Both the position numbers and the translations under genes were made by a program. Source: an uncultured Fibrobacter sp. (GTDB lineage: Bacteria; Fibrobacterota; Fibrobacteria; Fibrobacterales; Fibrobacteraceae). Taken from it: a stretch of 35,217 bases of DNA. This document shows positions 1 through 7,116 of this stretch, piece by piece. The stretch spans positions 1-35,217 of the forward strand of contig CAKUWY010000025.1 in NCBI GenBank assembly GCA_934699585.1, in the 5' to 3' direction. The notes under the pieces are model-generated. The model was given only the letters and a program-made list of their open reading frames with translations, had not been told where the DNA came from and ran no database searches. Every line of letters begins with the position of its first letter. Within the stretch, counting starts at the first letter, position 1.

Positions 1-1
1 G

Positions 2-37
2 AGGACTTTTTTCATCACCGCCAGAAGGCTTCTTTAG
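2..37 (+). CDS. Possible 3' end of an upstream plus-strand gene
   Basis: One plus frame is open from the window edge to a TAG at 35-37, and a strong plus-oriented terminator hairpin follows at once. That arrangement suggests the last codons of a gene starting outside the window. Only eleven residues are visible, so no product can be named and chance cannot be excluded. Confidence 0.3.
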   Translation, partial: RTFFITARRLL

Positions 38-62
38 AACCACCAGCCCAGCTGGTGGTTTT
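38..62 (+). terminator. Rho-independent terminator of the upstream gene
   Basis: There is a perfect 10-bp stem (38-47 with 51-60), a three-base loop and a short T run. It lies directly behind the TAG at 35-37. Confidence 0.7.
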
Positions 63-71
63 CGGTTTATA

Positions 72-100
72 CAAAAAAGTTCCCGCCGAGGGCGAGAACT
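72..100 (-). terminator. Minus-strand terminator-like hairpin
   Basis: Bases 78-87 pair with 91-100, with one C/A mismatch. Read on the minus strand, the stem is followed by six T residues (73-78). It is a second stop for transcripts from the FadL-type gene, behind the hairpin at 179-204. Confidence 0.55.
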
Positions 101-106
101 TCTAAG

Positions 107-213
107 GACCGTTCGCTCTCGCCTAAAGGTGGCCTTGTTCACATAAGCGCTGAAGCGTTAGGTTGTCAAAACTCACAAAAGCGCCTCGTTGATACGAGGC
201 GCTTGTTGCTCAC
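107..213. repeat. Palindromic intergenic repeat, family shared with the insert in the second sdhB
   Basis: This segment contains GACCGTTCGC near its left end and an 11-bp perfect stem at 179-189/194-204 with loop TGAT, followed by CGCTTGTTGCTCAC. The insert at 19090-19186 inside the duplicate sdhB has the same order: GACCGTTCGC, then a stem with CGT and ACG closing a four-base loop, then CGCTTTTGGCTCAC. The two are visibly related though diverged in the middle. Confidence 0.6.
179..204 (-). terminator. Terminator hairpin downstream of the FadL-type gene
   Basis: Bases 179-189 pair perfectly with 194-204. On the minus strand the stem is followed by a T-rich stretch, 25 bases past the stop codon of the gene ending at 229. 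It is part of the repeat at 107-213, so the repeat may be doing the terminating. Confidence 0.6.
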
Positions 214-228
214 TGTAAAACAAAGAAA

Positions 229-1728
229 CTAAATGTCCAGGTCGATACCTACGCCCACGCCGCGGCTTTCGCGCTTGTAGGTGTTCTTACCATATTCCAC
301 TGTTTCGTCCCAATCTTTGTACAGGGAGTGGAAATAGCCCACGTTGAACTTGAGCCAGTCCGTCGCCCTGAAGGCAAGGCCGAAACCGAAGGTGGTATTG
401 TCCAGAATGATGCTCATCTCGCTCAGGTATTCGTCGGAGAGGTTGTAGCGGGTCACCTGCACGCCACCGCTCAATGTCCAGCGAGTCAAGAAATCCACTT
501 CCACGCCGTAAAGGAACTCGTCGGTATCGTCGGCATACTTTTCCTGGTCGCCCGGCAAATCAGCCTTGGAATCAAACCAGTGGCCATAACCCAGGCTCAA
601 GCGCAGGTTGTCCAGCAGGGAGTAGGTCAGGCCCGCATAGATGGAGGCGGGAACGTCATTATCGGTCTTGACCCCGTCGTTGTAGTTGTCAAGGCCCACC
701 TGGTTCACCTTGGTGTCGTTTTCCATCTCGATGGAGGTGTTGTATTCAAAGCGCAGACCAAAGGAAAGGCGCTTGTAGTTGATGGCGAGGGCCGCGATGG
801 GGGTAATGCCGTAACCCGTCTGTTCCACGTCCAGCTCCCTGTCAGAAACCTGGGCGGCCACGGCCTCCAAAGTCTTGGACTTGACCATGAGTTCCTCGGC
901 CTGGGCGCCGTACTGTTCGGCGGCGGCCTTGCTCTGGGCAGCAGAAGCCTTGTCACCGGCGGCGGCCTGCTTTTCGGCAGCGGCGGCATACTGCTCGGCA
1001 GCACCGGCGGCCTCTCCTGCCTTTCCTGCCAGGTAATCGGAAATGTTCTTGAAGGTGGAGGCGGCTTCCACCATGCTGCCGTCCAGCCCGAGAATCTCGT
1101 TCTTCGGGTTCACCTTGATATTCTTCAGTTCGCCTTCGTAGTGGTTGTAGGCGTAGTTGAAGCGGGCTCCCAAATAGATGGAGGCAAAGTCCACGATACG
1201 GTAGGAGGCACCCAGGGCAAAGCCGAATATGTAGGAAGTTCCCGTCAAGGAAATGTCCGCATCGTAATCCGTCGTTTCGAGACCGTTCTGGGTCAGCATG
1301 CCTGGAATCTGGGCCACTGCCACATCAAAGGAAGGGAACCCGTCCTTGTAGTTCAGGGCGCCACCGCCACCGGTGATTCCGAAATAGCCCGAAAGGGCCA
1401 GGTTGCCGCGATGCCAGGTCACCATGGCGCTGGGCATGGCGGGAATCTGAGCCTTGCCGCGGAACTTCTTCTCGCCGCCGAACAGCGGGGATTCCGTATA
1501 GGTGTTACGGCTCTGCCAGAAAGCCTGGGAGTTGAGGGAGATGTGGAAACCGTCGGTCATGAAGGCCGTTCCGGCGGGGTTGTAGTAGGGAGCGTCCGCC
1601 TCGGTAGTGGCATAGCGGGCCACGTTGCGCAGGTAGGCCGCGGACTGGTTGGTGTTGGTATTCAGGCCGCTAGCCAGGGCCAGGGACGAAAAAGCGCCCA
1701 TAAGGCCGATAATTTTGGGGAGTTTCAT
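229..1728 (-). CDS. OmpP1/FadL/TodX-family outer-membrane transport protein with an alanine-rich insertion
   Basis: This 499-residue protein begins with a signal peptide (about 1-20) and then has the Asn-Pro-Ala-Gly motif near residue 50, typical of the FadL family. Members form outer-membrane beta-barrels that admit hydrophobic compounds. Alternating aromatic strands run to the C-terminus. Residues about 216-294 are different: a helical stretch very rich in Ala, Glu, Gln and Lys, likely a coiled coil, between two barrel parts. The ATG at 1728 is preceded by AGAAGG at a good distance. A TAnnTTTG-type box lies upstream. No neighbour indicates the substrate. The family assignment is firm; the cargo is unknown. 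Confidence 0.85.
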   Translation of the reverse strand: MKLPKIIGLMGAFSSLALASGLNTNTNQSAAYLRNVARYATTEADAPYYNPAGTAFMTDGFHISLNSQAFWQSRNTYTESPLFGGEKKFRGKAQIPAMPSAMVTWHRGNLALSGYFGITGGGGALNYKDGFPSFDVAVAQIPGMLTQNGLETTDYDADISLTGTSYIFGFALGASYRIVDFASIYLGARFNYAYNHYEGELKNIKVNPKNEILGLDGSMVEAASTFKNISDYLAGKAGEAAGAAEQYAAAAEKQAAAGDKASAAQSKAAAEQYGAQAEELMVKSKTLEAVAAQVSDRELDVEQTGYGITPIAALAINYKRLSFGLRFEYNTSIEMENDTKVNQVGLDNYNDGVKTDNDVPASIYAGLTYSLLDNLRLSLGYGHWFDSKADLPGDQEKYADDTDEFLYGVEVDFLTRWTLSGGVQVTRYNLSDEYLSEMSIILDNTTFGFGLAFRATDWLKFNVGYFHSLYKDWDETVEYGKNTYKRESRGVGVGIDLDI

Positions 1729-1762
1729 GAGGGGACCTTCTCTGTTTTGAGGAATTCGGCCC

Positions 1763-1770
1763 CAAAGTTA
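1763..1770 (-). promoter_or_regulatory. Candidate -7 box (TAACTTTG) of the FadL-type gene
   Basis: The minus strand reads TAACTTTG about 35 bases before the start codon, fitting the Bacteroidetes-type TAnnTTTG element. The nearest upstream TTG is 25 bases away rather than 20, so support is moderate. Confidence 0.35.
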
Positions 1771-1854
1771 GAAATGCATCCCACGAATTTGTCTACAATT
1801 TGCTTACTTTTTTCTAACGCGAAGAAAAATAAAAGCGTTTTGTATGTTTGCGCC

Positions 1855-2499
1855 CTAGAGGGACACGAACCGCCGGAGCCCAAGGCTCACGGACACTGCA
1901 CACAAGACCACGGAAGCCGCTAAGGTCACCGCAGGCAACAACAGCCCCTGCAAGAACACCTCGTGAAAGAGCTGCACCAGAAGGAGCAGCGGCACAATCA
2001 GGAACAGGGAAATGTGGGCCGCCGCCCGCACCGTCTTCACCCGGAGCGAGAGCATCAGGGAAAAGGCCGTCGTGAGAAGCACCGCCGAAAGGGCTCCCAG
2101 GATAGAAGCCACCGCGGCCACCGCAGGAATATCCGGATGGGCAAGCCAGTAGACCGACTGGGCCAAAAGGGAGAACACCACCGGGAAAGGGAGTATGGCA
2201 AGCATCTTGCCCCAGAAAAGCCTCGCAGGCGCAATGGGAGAAAGCTGCAACAGTTCCAGGGAATTGCGCTCCCGCTCCCCCGCGAAGGAATCTCCGGCCA
2301 AGGGTGAACCCATCGGGGCCATGAGGCAACCTAGCAGGAGCATCATGTAGCCTTCCATGCCTTCCATAATCTGCCCGCCGTACCGCGAAACCGCAATTCC
2401 CTGGCTCGCCGCGAGAATCACCGGCGGGATGATGAACGGAATCCAGAAGCGCGGATCCCGGAATATCAGGCGAAGTTCGTGTCTAAAAACGTGGAGCAT
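1855..2499 (-). CDS. ABC-2 type transporter permease without an adjacent ATPase
   Basis: This 214-residue, multi-spanning membrane protein has about six hydrophobic segments. The loop near residue 70 reads DSFAGERERNSLELL, the conserved cytoplasmic motif of ABC-2 export permeases of the NatB type. I chose the ATG at 2499 because the frame upstream of it runs into the 7-bp repeat array. No clear Shine-Dalgarno is present. The next gene upstream, ettA, is a ribosome-bound ABC-F protein and not a transport partner, so the ATPase must be encoded elsewhere or the gene is orphaned. Substrate unknown. Confidence 0.75.
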   Translation of the reverse strand: MLHVFRHELRLIFRDPRFWIPFIIPPVILAASQGIAVSRYGGQIMEGMEGYMMLLLGCLMAPMGSPLAGDSFAGERERNSLELLQLSPIAPARLFWGKMLAILPFPVVFSLLAQSVYWLAHPDIPAVAAVASILGALSAVLLTTAFSLMLSLRVKTVRAAAHISLFLIVPLLLLVQLFHEVFLQGLLLPAVTLAASVVLCAVSVSLGLRRFVSL

Positions 2500-2521
2500 A
2501 AAGAATGTGAGCGGAGAAGCC

Positions 2522-2598
2522 GCGATGTGTGATGTGAAGTGTTTAATGTGAAATGTGTTATCCCTCATTCCACATTACACATTCCACACTATGCATTA
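2522..2598. repeat. Eleven in-phase 7-bp units forming an inverted array from the ettA stop codon
   Basis: Read on the minus strand, the array starts with the ettA stop codon as the first three bases of unit one. Five units of the type TAATGTG/GAATGTG follow, then one central unit (GGATAAC, 2557-2563), then five units of the complementary type such as ACATTTC and ACATTAA. The halves fold on each other: 2545-2557 pairs with 2571-2583 with one A/A mismatch, and 2538-2542 pairs with 2586-2590. No T run follows, so it is not a standard terminator. Confidence 0.8.
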
Positions 2599-4287
2599 CC
2601 TCTTCAGAGTTTTATATCTAATCGGCTTCGGGTTGTCGGCATCTTCGCCGAGGCGCTTGCGACGGTCGGCTTCGTATTCGCTCCAGTTGCCTTCGAACCA
2701 CACGACCTTGGAGTCGCCTTCGTAAGCGAGGATATGCGTGGCGATGCGGTCCAAGAACCAGCGGTCATGGGAGATGATCACGGCACAGCCCGCGAACTTG
2801 AGAATCGCCTGTTCCAAAGCCTGCAACGTTTCGATATCCAAGTCGTTGGTCGGTTCGTCGAGGAACAGCAGGTTGCCCGGATTCTGCAGGTTCTTCGCCA
2901 TGAGCACGCGGTTGCGTTCACCGCCCGAAAGCGTGGTGAGTTTCTTCTGCTGGGCGGCACCCGTGAAGTTGAAGAGTCCGCAGTAGGCGCGGCCGTTCAT
3001 CTTACGGTCGCCCACCATAATCTCGTCGTTACCGCCGGTGATTTCTTCCCACACGGTCTTGCTGTCATCGAGGCTTTCACGGCCCTGTTCCATACTGATG
3101 ATTTCAACGGTTTCGCCAATCTTGAGCGTACCCGCATCGGGCTTTTCCTGGCCCATAATCATCTTGAACAACGTTGTCTTACCTGCACCATTCGGGCCGA
3201 TAATGCCCACGATGCCAGAACGCGGCAGGTTGAAATTCAAGTCGTCGAACAGCACCTTGTCGCCAAAGGCCTTCTGCAGGTGTTCCGCCTGAATGACGAT
3301 ATCGCCCAGGCGCTTGCCGTTTGCAATGTGGATCTGCGCCACCTTGATCTGCTCGCGTGAATCTTCGGCCAAGAGTTCCTCATAAGCCTTGAGACGGGCC
3401 TTGCTCTTGGCTTGGCGCGCCTTCGGGCTCTGCTTGACCCATTCCTGTTCACGGGCCAAACGCTTCTGCCTGTCGGATTCGCCCTTCTCTTCGCCACGGA
3501 GGCGTTCCAGCTTCTGATCGAGCCACTGGGCGTAATTGCCTTCCCAAGGAATGCCGCGACCGCGGTCAATTTCCAAAATCCAGTTCGTCACGTTGTCGAG
3601 GAAGTAACGATCGTGCGTCACCAGAATCACGGAGCCCTTGTATTCGCGGAGGTGGCGTTCCAGCCAGGCGACCGTTTCGGCATCCAAGTGGTTCGTCGGT
3701 TCGTCCAAGAGCAACAAATCCGGTTCTTCCAAAAGCAGGCGGCAAAGAGCCACGCGGCGCTTTTCACCGCCGGAAAGGTTCGTCACCGGCCAGTCGCCCG
3801 GCGGGCAACGGAGTGCGTCCATTGCAATTTCGATATTGCGGTCGAGGCTCCACAAATCCTGCGCGTCGATAATATCCTGAAGTTTCGCCTGTTCGTCGAG
3901 GAGCTTGTTCATCTCGTCGTCTTCCATGGGTTCGGCGAACTTCATGGAAATCTCGTTGAATCGGTCGAGCACGGCCTGCTTCTTGGCAACGGCCTGCATC
4001 ACGTTTTCCTTGACGGTCAGGTTCGGGTCCAGTTGCGGTTCCTGCGGCAGGTAGCCTGCGGTGCGGCCCGGTTCAATCCAAGCTTCGCCCTGGAATTCCT
4101 TGTCGATACCCGCCATGATGCGCAACAGCGTAGACTTACCGGCACCGTTCTGGCCGATGATGCCAATCTTTGCGCCGTAGTAGAAACTGAGGGAAATATC
4201 CTTCAGCACCTCCTTGTTAGGCGGGTAGGACTTGGTCATCTTGTACATGTAGAAAACGAATTTTTCCGCTTTATTCTGTTCGGCCAT
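2596..4287 (-). CDS. ettA: Energy-dependent translational throttle protein EttA (ABC-F ATPase)
   Basis: This 563-residue protein has two ABC ATPase domains and no membrane segments. The first has Walker A GQNGAGKST near residue 44, signature LSGGEKRR and Walker B with DEPTNHLD. The second has GPNGAGKTT, LSGGERNR and DEPTNDLD. Between them lies the charged linker (PtIM) region. The opening residues and the overall length match EttA, which binds the ribosomal E site and gates the first steps of elongation according to ADP/ATP level. The ATG at 4287 fits the family start. Its 5' side carries 7-bp repeats (4308-4328) and a MITE-like element. Its 3' side carries the inverted heptad array. Confidence 0.95.
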   Translation of the reverse strand: MAEQNKAEKFVFYMYKMTKSYPPNKEVLKDISLSFYYGAKIGIIGQNGAGKSTLLRIMAGIDKEFQGEAWIEPGRTAGYLPQEPQLDPNLTVKENVMQAVAKKQAVLDRFNEISMKFAEPMEDDEMNKLLDEQAKLQDIIDAQDLWSLDRNIEIAMDALRCPPGDWPVTNLSGGEKRRVALCRLLLEEPDLLLLDEPTNHLDAETVAWLERHLREYKGSVILVTHDRYFLDNVTNWILEIDRGRGIPWEGNYAQWLDQKLERLRGEEKGESDRQKRLAREQEWVKQSPKARQAKSKARLKAYEELLAEDSREQIKVAQIHIANGKRLGDIVIQAEHLQKAFGDKVLFDDLNFNLPRSGIVGIIGPNGAGKTTLFKMIMGQEKPDAGTLKIGETVEIISMEQGRESLDDSKTVWEEITGGNDEIMVGDRKMNGRAYCGLFNFTGAAQQKKLTTLSGGERNRVLMAKNLQNPGNLLFLDEPTNDLDIETLQALEQAILKFAGCAVIISHDRWFLDRIATHILAYEGDSKVVWFEGNWSEYEADRRKRLGEDADNPKPIRYKTLKR

Positions 4288-4307
4288 ATGGACTCGCTTC
4301 GCTTCGT

Positions 4308-4328
4308 AGTGTGAAATGTGAAGTGTGA
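4308..4328. repeat. Three 7-bp tandem units upstream of ettA
   Basis: The units AGTGTGA, AATGTGA and AGTGTGA stand in exact phase, 20 bases before the ettA start codon. They are the same unit type as at 2522-2598 and 15793-15813. Confidence 0.7.
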
Positions 4329-4338
4329 AATTACGCTA

Positions 4339-4490
4339 GTGTCATCTTGAGCGAACCCTGGAGCTGCAGGCGACAGGGAGAGTCGAAAGATCTAGTAGAT
4401 TCTGCTCCCTAGAACCTAAGAATTGTAAGGCAACAAGTTGCCAACAATTCTATATCGACTTCGTGCTTCGCACTCCGCTCAGAATGACAC
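4339..4490. repeat. MITE-like 152-bp element with 15-bp inverted ends
   Basis: The left end GTGTCATCTTGAGCG (4339-4353) and right end CGCTCAGAATGACAC (4476-4490) are inverted repeats with two mismatches. The interior has further short palindromes and no reading frame of note. The ends resemble the GTCATCCTGA / TCAGGATGAC repeats at 15747-15784 and 18758-18824. I see no transposase. Confidence 0.6.
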
Positions 4491-4529
4491 GGCACCTGTT
4501 TTCTCCCTAAATGTAATAAAAATGTTTTC

Positions 4530-4537
4530 TATACTTG
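4530..4537 (+). promoter_or_regulatory. Promoter box TATACTTG directly before the D15-like gene
   Basis: TATACTTG ends six bases before the ATG at 4544 and there is no Shine-Dalgarno. If it is the -7/-10 element, the transcript begins at or near the start codon. No good upstream TTG element is visible. Confidence 0.45.
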
Positions 4538-4543
4538 TTCCGT

Positions 4544-5599
4544 ATGAGCTTTGTCCGCACCATTATCGTCTGCCTTGCGTTTGCCATTTTAGCGCACGCA
4601 CAGGACGGTTCGCAGGAGCATTTCCAGCGGTTCTCGGTCATGCCTGTAGTCGCCTACTCCGAAGAAACGGAACTGGAATACGGCGGGCTGCTAGTGCTGT
4701 TTTTCAAGCCATTCGAAGGGAGCGCCCACGTTTCCACCATCGACCTGGTAGCCCTGGGCACTACCCGCAACCAGTACGGTTTCCGCGTGTCTCCCGATTT
4801 TTGGCTTTTGGCAGACCAAGTACACATTCCCTCCATATTCAGGCTTTACAAATGGGAATCTTCCCTCTTTGAAAGGGGCAGCCGCGGGGACTTTGACGCC
4901 ATCGACACCTACGAAAGGACCTTTTTCAAAGGGTACGTCCCCATCGAGCTTAGTTTCGGGATTCCAGACTGGCTGCCCTTCCGCTACGGACCCGTTTTAG
5001 ATGGCGAAACCCGAAAGAACAAGCTGGGCAAAATCATTCCGGAAGGAAGCGAAGACGGCTGGTTCCTGGGGGGCGGCTACAGGCTGGTCCTGGACGAACG
5101 GGACAACCACAACTGGCCTACAAAAGGCTACTATACGGCCTTCGAAGAAATCTTTTACGGCGGAAACTTCCGTTTCCATACCGAAGAACTGGACCTTCGG
5201 TTCTACACGCCACTGTTCTGGAGAACATCCCTTGCCTTGGGGGCCTATTTCAAGCAGAGCAGGGGCAGCGACATTCCGGTAAGTTACCTTGCCGGTCCCG
5301 ACGGTACAGACCGTTTTCGCGGTGTGGATTGCGGGGTCTGGAACGACAACCAGGCCATGATTTTCCAGATGGAATTCCGGCGGCCCTTGTTCTGGCGATT
5401 AGCGGGAACCATCTTCGGGGAAACTTATCAATCTGGCCCCTATTTTACCGAAATGTTCAGGCGACAGATGCACTACTCAGTCGGCTTCGGCGGACGCCTC
5501 GCCCTAAACAGGAGCGAAAAACTCCATGCCCGCGGGGACATTTCCCTCATTGACGGAAAACACATCGGCCTTACCATCGACCTGCGAGAAGCCTTCTAA
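4544..5599 (+). CDS. Omp85/BamA-family (D15 surface antigen-like) outer-membrane protein
   Basis: The predicted protein has 351 residues. A signal peptide ends at Ala-His-Ala near residue 20, and there is no room for the POTRA repeats of full BamA. The C-terminal half has the D15-type barrel: a Gly-rich entry strand, a Leu-Asp-x-Arg-Asp turn, an Arg-Phe-Arg-Gly motif corresponding to the conserved (V/I)RG(F/Y) of Omp85 barrels, and a terminal Phe. It is probably a stand-alone barrel, either a surface antigen-like protein or one working with a separate partner. The ATG at 4544 is preferred over an in-frame TTG at 4535 because the signal peptide starts there. The gene is divergent from ettA. 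Confidence 0.75.
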   Translation: MSFVRTIIVCLAFAILAHAQDGSQEHFQRFSVMPVVAYSEETELEYGGLLVLFFKPFEGSAHVSTIDLVALGTTRNQYGFRVSPDFWLLADQVHIPSIFRLYKWESSLFERGSRGDFDAIDTYERTFFKGYVPIELSFGIPDWLPFRYGPVLDGETRKNKLGKIIPEGSEDGWFLGGGYRLVLDERDNHNWPTKGYYTAFEEIFYGGNFRFHTEELDLRFYTPLFWRTSLALGAYFKQSRGSDIPVSYLAGPDGTDRFRGVDCGVWNDNQAMIFQMEFRRPLFWRLAGTIFGETYQSGPYFTEMFRRQMHYSVGFGGRLALNRSEKLHARGDISLIDGKHIGLTIDLREAF

Positions 5600-5634
5600 A
5601 AAACGGCGCACCGTCGCAAAAAAACGGTACGCCG
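5599..5634 (-). terminator. Terminator for the serA transcript
   Basis: The stem 5604-5614/5624-5634 contains one mismatch. On the minus strand it is followed by a run of T, while on the plus strand there is no T run. It therefore acts on serA, which ends 150 bases upstream, and abuts the convergent D15-like gene. Confidence 0.65.
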
Positions 5635-5644
5635 AAAAATCGGG

Positions 5645-5786
5645 AAGATGTATCAGAGCTGAGATCGCCTTGCAAGCAAGGCTTTGAGCAATGAGGTCGT
5701 TCATGCCTTACGGCATTCACTCTGAGCTATTTACGCCCAAAGCGAAGCGACCTCAAAGGCGCTTGCGCCGCCCTCATAGCCCATTA
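5645..5786. repeat. Composite repeat: 7-bp units plus three hairpins at the serA stop
   Basis: On the minus strand the serA TAA opens the units TAATGGG and CTATGAG. Perfect small hairpins follow at 5758-5769 (GGCGC/GCGCC type), 5703-5716 (ATGCC/GGCAT) and 5667-5682 (GCCTTG/CAAGGC), separated by TTTGAGC/CCTCAAA-like stretches. No gene is present. Confidence 0.7.
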
Positions 5787-6950
5787 GAAGTGGATCACGC
5801 GGACCTTGATGACCTTGTCGAGCTTGGAGAGCTTTTCGATGATGGAGTCATCGACCTTGCTTTCGACGTCAACGAGGTTGTAGCCGATCTTGCCGTTGCT
5901 CTTGTTAGAGAAGCTGGCAATGTTGATGCCGACCGCACCGAACACCTTCGTGATTTCGGAAATCATGTTCGGAACGTCCTGGTTGATGACCACGACGCGG
6001 CTCTTGACGCCAGCGTGCGGGTGATCGACGAGGGCCGGGAAGTTCACGGAATTGCGGACGCAACCGAATTCGATGTAGTCCTTCAATTCTTCGACTGCCA
6101 TCACGGCGCAGTTTTCTTCGGCTTCTTCAGTGGAGGCACCGAGGTGCGGGAAGCAGGTCACCTTGTCGTTCTTGATGAGGTCTGCATCCGGGAAGTCGCA
6201 GAGGTAACCCTGGAGGGAACCGGAAGCGAGCATTTCGTTGACCGGGGCCATTTCCACAATGCCACCGCGGGCGAAGTTCATGATGTAGCTGCCCTTGAAG
6301 CCGGCGAGGTTTTTGCGGTTGAGCAGGTTCTCGGTAACGCCCTTGATGAACGGGACGTGCACGGTGAGGAAGTCAGACTTCGCAATCACGGTGTCGAGGT
6401 CGGCGATTTCCACCTTGTTGGAAAGTTCGTGCATGTTGGCGGCGTTCGGATACGGTTCGTAAGCGATGACGCGCATGTTCTTCCAACGGGCATAGTTGGC
6501 GACGAGCACGCCAATCTTGCCGAGGCCGATGACGCCGAGAGTCTTGCCAGCGAGTTCCATGCCGGCGAACTTTTTCTTGCCGCTTTCGACGGTCTTCGCG
6601 AGGTCCGGGTCGGTGGTGTCGAGGTTCTTGACCCAAGCAGCGGCCTTGTCCACATTACGGACGGCCATGCCGAGCACGGTCATCACGAGCTCGGCAACGG
6701 CGTTGGCATTTGCACCCGGGGTGTTGAACACGCAGATGCCCTTCGCGGAGGCCTTGTCGATGGTGATGTTGTTCACGCCAGCGCCGGCGCGGGCGACAGC
6801 CAGCAGGCCGTCAAAGTTGTCGGTATCAACCTGGGCGGAACGCACCAAGATGGCATCTGGATTTTCGACAGAGTCGGAAACCTGGTAGAACGAGCCAAAC
6901 AGGCTCAAGCCTTTCTTGGAAATGTTGTTCATCGTCTTAATAGTTGCCAT
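5784..6950 (-). CDS. serA: D-3-phosphoglycerate dehydrogenase
   Basis: This enzyme oxidises 3-phosphoglycerate with NAD+, the first step of serine synthesis. The 388 residues comprise an N-terminal substrate domain, a Rossmann motif (LGVIGLGKIGVLVA, about residue 140), the active-site Arg in NFARGGIV and the active-site His in FPHLGAS. A C-terminal ACT domain (from about residue 315) is where serine usually exerts feedback control. AAGGA stands seven bases before the ATG. ispG lies 163 bases upstream on the same strand, but the gap is filled by a repeat element, so cotranscription is uncertain. Confidence 0.93.
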   Translation of the reverse strand: MATIKTMNNISKKGLSLFGSFYQVSDSVENPDAILVRSAQVDTDNFDGLLAVARAGAGVNNITIDKASAKGICVFNTPGANANAVAELVMTVLGMAVRNVDKAAAWVKNLDTTDPDLAKTVESGKKKFAGMELAGKTLGVIGLGKIGVLVANYARWKNMRVIAYEPYPNAANMHELSNKVEIADLDTVIAKSDFLTVHVPFIKGVTENLLNRKNLAGFKGSYIMNFARGGIVEMAPVNEMLASGSLQGYLCDFPDADLIKNDKVTCFPHLGASTEEAEENCAVMAVEELKDYIEFGCVRNSVNFPALVDHPHAGVKSRVVVINQDVPNMISEITKVFGAVGINIASFSNKSNGKIGYNLVDVESKVDDSIIEKLSKLDKVIKVRVIHF

Positions 6951-6973
6951 GATTTAGTCCTTTGTTAATGTTA

Positions 6974-7116
6974 AATAGCTTTGGGGTCGCTTCGCTTTGA
7001 GGTTTGAGGTCGGCACTTCGTGCCTTTGAGCTTTTACAATCGCGCCTTCGGCGCCAATTTTTAGCTCAAAGCCTTGTGAAACAAGGCGTGCTCATACCCC
7101 ATAGCCCATACCTCTA
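6974..7116. repeat. Cloverleaf-like composite repeat beginning at the ispG stop codon
   Basis: On the minus strand the ispG TAG opens three 7-bp units (TAGAGGT, ATGGGCT, ATGGGGT). The middle has a perfect inverted pair, 7025-7032 with 7063-7070, enclosing a GCGCC/GGCGC hairpin (7042-7054). Side hairpins lie at 7012-7024 and 7071-7087, and two TTTGAGG units at 6996-7009 face the first array. The hairpin sequences differ from those in other copies while the TTTGAG connectors are kept. Confidence 0.75.

Noticed and set aside
328..1923. Long open frame (531 codons) opposite the FadL-type gene
   Set aside because: It lies antisense to a gene with clear family motifs and its translation has no recognisable domain. 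Codon bias of the sense gene avoids stops in this antisense frame.
2500..2568. Longer start of the ABC-2 permease
   Set aside because: The extra codons are translated repeat units. The conserved protein begins at the ATG at 2499.
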